Shown here in pieces: positions 63,064-64,000 of a stretch of DNA of 64,000 nt; within the stretch, counting starts at the first letter, position 1; each line of letters begins with the position of its first letter. The position numbers and the translations under genes are program-made. The notes under the pieces were generated by a model. That model ran no database searches. It saw only the letters and a list, made by a program, of their open reading frames with translations, and was not told the origin of the DNA. Source of the stretch: Thalassospira lucentensis (GTDB taxonomy: Bacteria; Pseudomonadota; Alphaproteobacteria; Rhodospirillales; Thalassospiraceae); NCBI RefSeq assembly GCF_032921865.1, contig NZ_CP136684.1, positions 2,143,001 to 2,207,000 of the forward strand, given 5' to 3'.

Positions 63064-64000
63064 TTACTCCATCAGGGACGGCAGCCAGGTTGACAGCGCC
63101 GGGATATAGGAAACAAGGAACAGGATCAGGATATTGGTCAGAAGGAACGGCATCAGTGCCCTGATAACCGTGGTCACCGGGGCTTTGGCGATGTTCGCAC
63201 AGATGAACATGCAAATGCCTACCGGCGGGGTCGTCAAACCGATCATCAGGTTCAGAACCGCAAACACCGCGAAATGGATAGGATCGACACCGACATTGGT
63301 GGCAAGGGTCAGAAGTGGCACAAACAGGATGATCAATGCCGCAATCGTTTCCATGAACATGCCGACAATGAGCAGAACCAGATTGATCAGCAATATCACG
63401 GCATATTTGTTATCTGTGAATGACAATACCGCGTTTGAAATCATCTGCGGGATGCGTTCGGAAACAAGGATCCAGCCAAACACGTTTGCCAAACCGACAA
63501 GCGCAAGAATGGCGGCGGCGGTCACCGCGCTGTCGATGATGATTTTCGGAACCTTGCGCAGCGGCAGTTCGCGATAAATGAAACAGCCGACAATCAGGGC
63601 ATAGATACTGGCAATGACTGCGGTTTCAGTCGGGGTGACGATGCCGCTCAGCAAACCGCCGACAATCAGGGCCGTCATGGCAAGTGCCCAGAAGGCGCCG
63701 ACGAAGGATCGGGCCAGTTCACCAAATCCCTGCCACGGCTGGTGCGGAAAATTGCGTCGGACCGCGATGATGTAGCAGGTCACCATCATTGCAAGACCCA
63801 TCAGGATGCCGGGAATAGCACCCGCAATGAACATCTTGCCAACAGAAATGCCAGACAATGCACCAACGATGATCATGGGCATGCTTGGCGGGATGATCGG
63901 CCCGACCGTTGATGATGCCGCCGTAACAGCGGCCGAAAAAGCAGGAGTGTATCCGGCGCGGACCATGCCGGGGATCATCATGCCGCCGATTGATGCCGCG
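63064..64000 (-). CDS. TRAP transporter large permease, DctM type (partial, 5' end outside window)
   Basis: The C-terminal 312 residues of a DctM-type permease; the N-terminus lies beyond the right edge. Hydrophobic segments run throughout, with the family motifs SSTVGPIIPPSMPMIIVG and LMIGLTTPPVGICMFICANIAK. TRAP transporters use a periplasmic binding protein and an ion gradient to import carboxylates and sugar acids. Together with the idonate-type dehydrogenase three bases downstream, sugar-acid uptake is the likely role. Confidence 0.92.
   Translation of the reverse strand, partial: AASIGGMMIPGMVRAGYTPAFSAAVTAASSTVGPIIPPSMPMIIVGALSGISVGKMFIAGAIPGILMGLAMMVTCYIIAVRRNFPHQPWQGFGELARSFVGAFWALAMTALIVGGLLSGIVTPTETAVIASIYALIVGCFIYRELPLRKVPKIIIDSAVTAAAILALVGLANVFGWILVSERIPQMISNAVLSFTDNKYAVILLINLVLLIVGMFMETIAALIILFVPLLTLATNVGVDPIHFAVFAVLNLMIGLTTPPVGICMFICANIAKAPVTTVIRALMPFLLTNILILFLVSYIPALSTWLPSLME

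Noticed and set aside
1-64000. CRISPR arrays and insertion sequences
   Set aside because: No regularly spaced repeats and no terminal inverted repeats around a transposase-like frame were seen.

Overview
The window looks like a chromosomal segment of an alphaproteobacterium, probably in the Rhodospirillales; a marine Thalassospira-like organism is my best guess. I infer this from the BolA / J-domain / CobS-CobT block, the mid-range base composition and the density of ABC and TRAP uptake systems. No 16S gene or other decisive marker is present. Both window edges cut genes: a PQQ-type sugar dehydrogenase on the left and a TRAP large permease on the right.

Left core (1-19.7 kb): PQQ-dehydrogenase (partial), BolA, a J-domain protein, cobaltochelatase subunits CobS and CobT, glutamyl-Q tRNA(Asp) synthetase, a LysR/short-chain dehydrogenase divergon, a GGDEF-EAL protein, and a four-gene ECF41 sigma factor cluster (epimerase-like SDR, cupin, AhpD-like protein, sigma factor). 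It continues with L28, an HNH endonuclease, an AraC-controlled TonB siderophore receptor, DsbB and a YqaA-type membrane protein. The segment ends in an intact tRNA-Leu(CAA).

Centre (19.7-44.2 kb): this is the most interesting part. The 3' half of tRNA-Leu(CAA), starting in the anticodon loop, is repeated at 34652-34711 (59/60 identical) and at 44113-44172 (about 54/60). The two displaced copies also share a related 5' flank. This is the pattern left by two elements integrated in tandem at one tRNA gene, although no integrase is visible. Island A (19.8-34.7 kb) carries a periplasmic cyclase-family hydrolase, two iron alcohol dehydrogenases, a succinate-semialdehyde-type dehydrogenase, a Liv-type ABC importer with two binding proteins, and a NtrC-type two-component system. 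Two near-perfect sigma-54 promoters with matching GAGCG/CGCTC dyads tie its two transcription units into one regulon. I infer a pathway for a hydroxy-acid, lactone or diol, by analogy with gamma-hydroxybutyrate use. Island B (34.7-44.2 kb) carries a LacI regulator, a ribose-type ABC importer with two permeases, split DhaK and DhaL kinase subunits without DhaM, and an aldo/keto reductase. This suggests uptake and phosphorylation of a short ketose or polyol.

Right part (44.2-64 kb): a FecI/FecR/TonB-receptor surface-signalling unit is followed by a periplasmic-binding/permease/ATPase metal-chelate importer. Next come an MsbA-like ABC exporter, a LysR regulator divergent from a peptide-type ABC importer whose operon ends in an allophanate hydrolase, and an L-idonate-5-dehydrogenase-like gene with a TRAP transporter.

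Most long antisense reading frames in this sequence are shadows of real genes and were left out.
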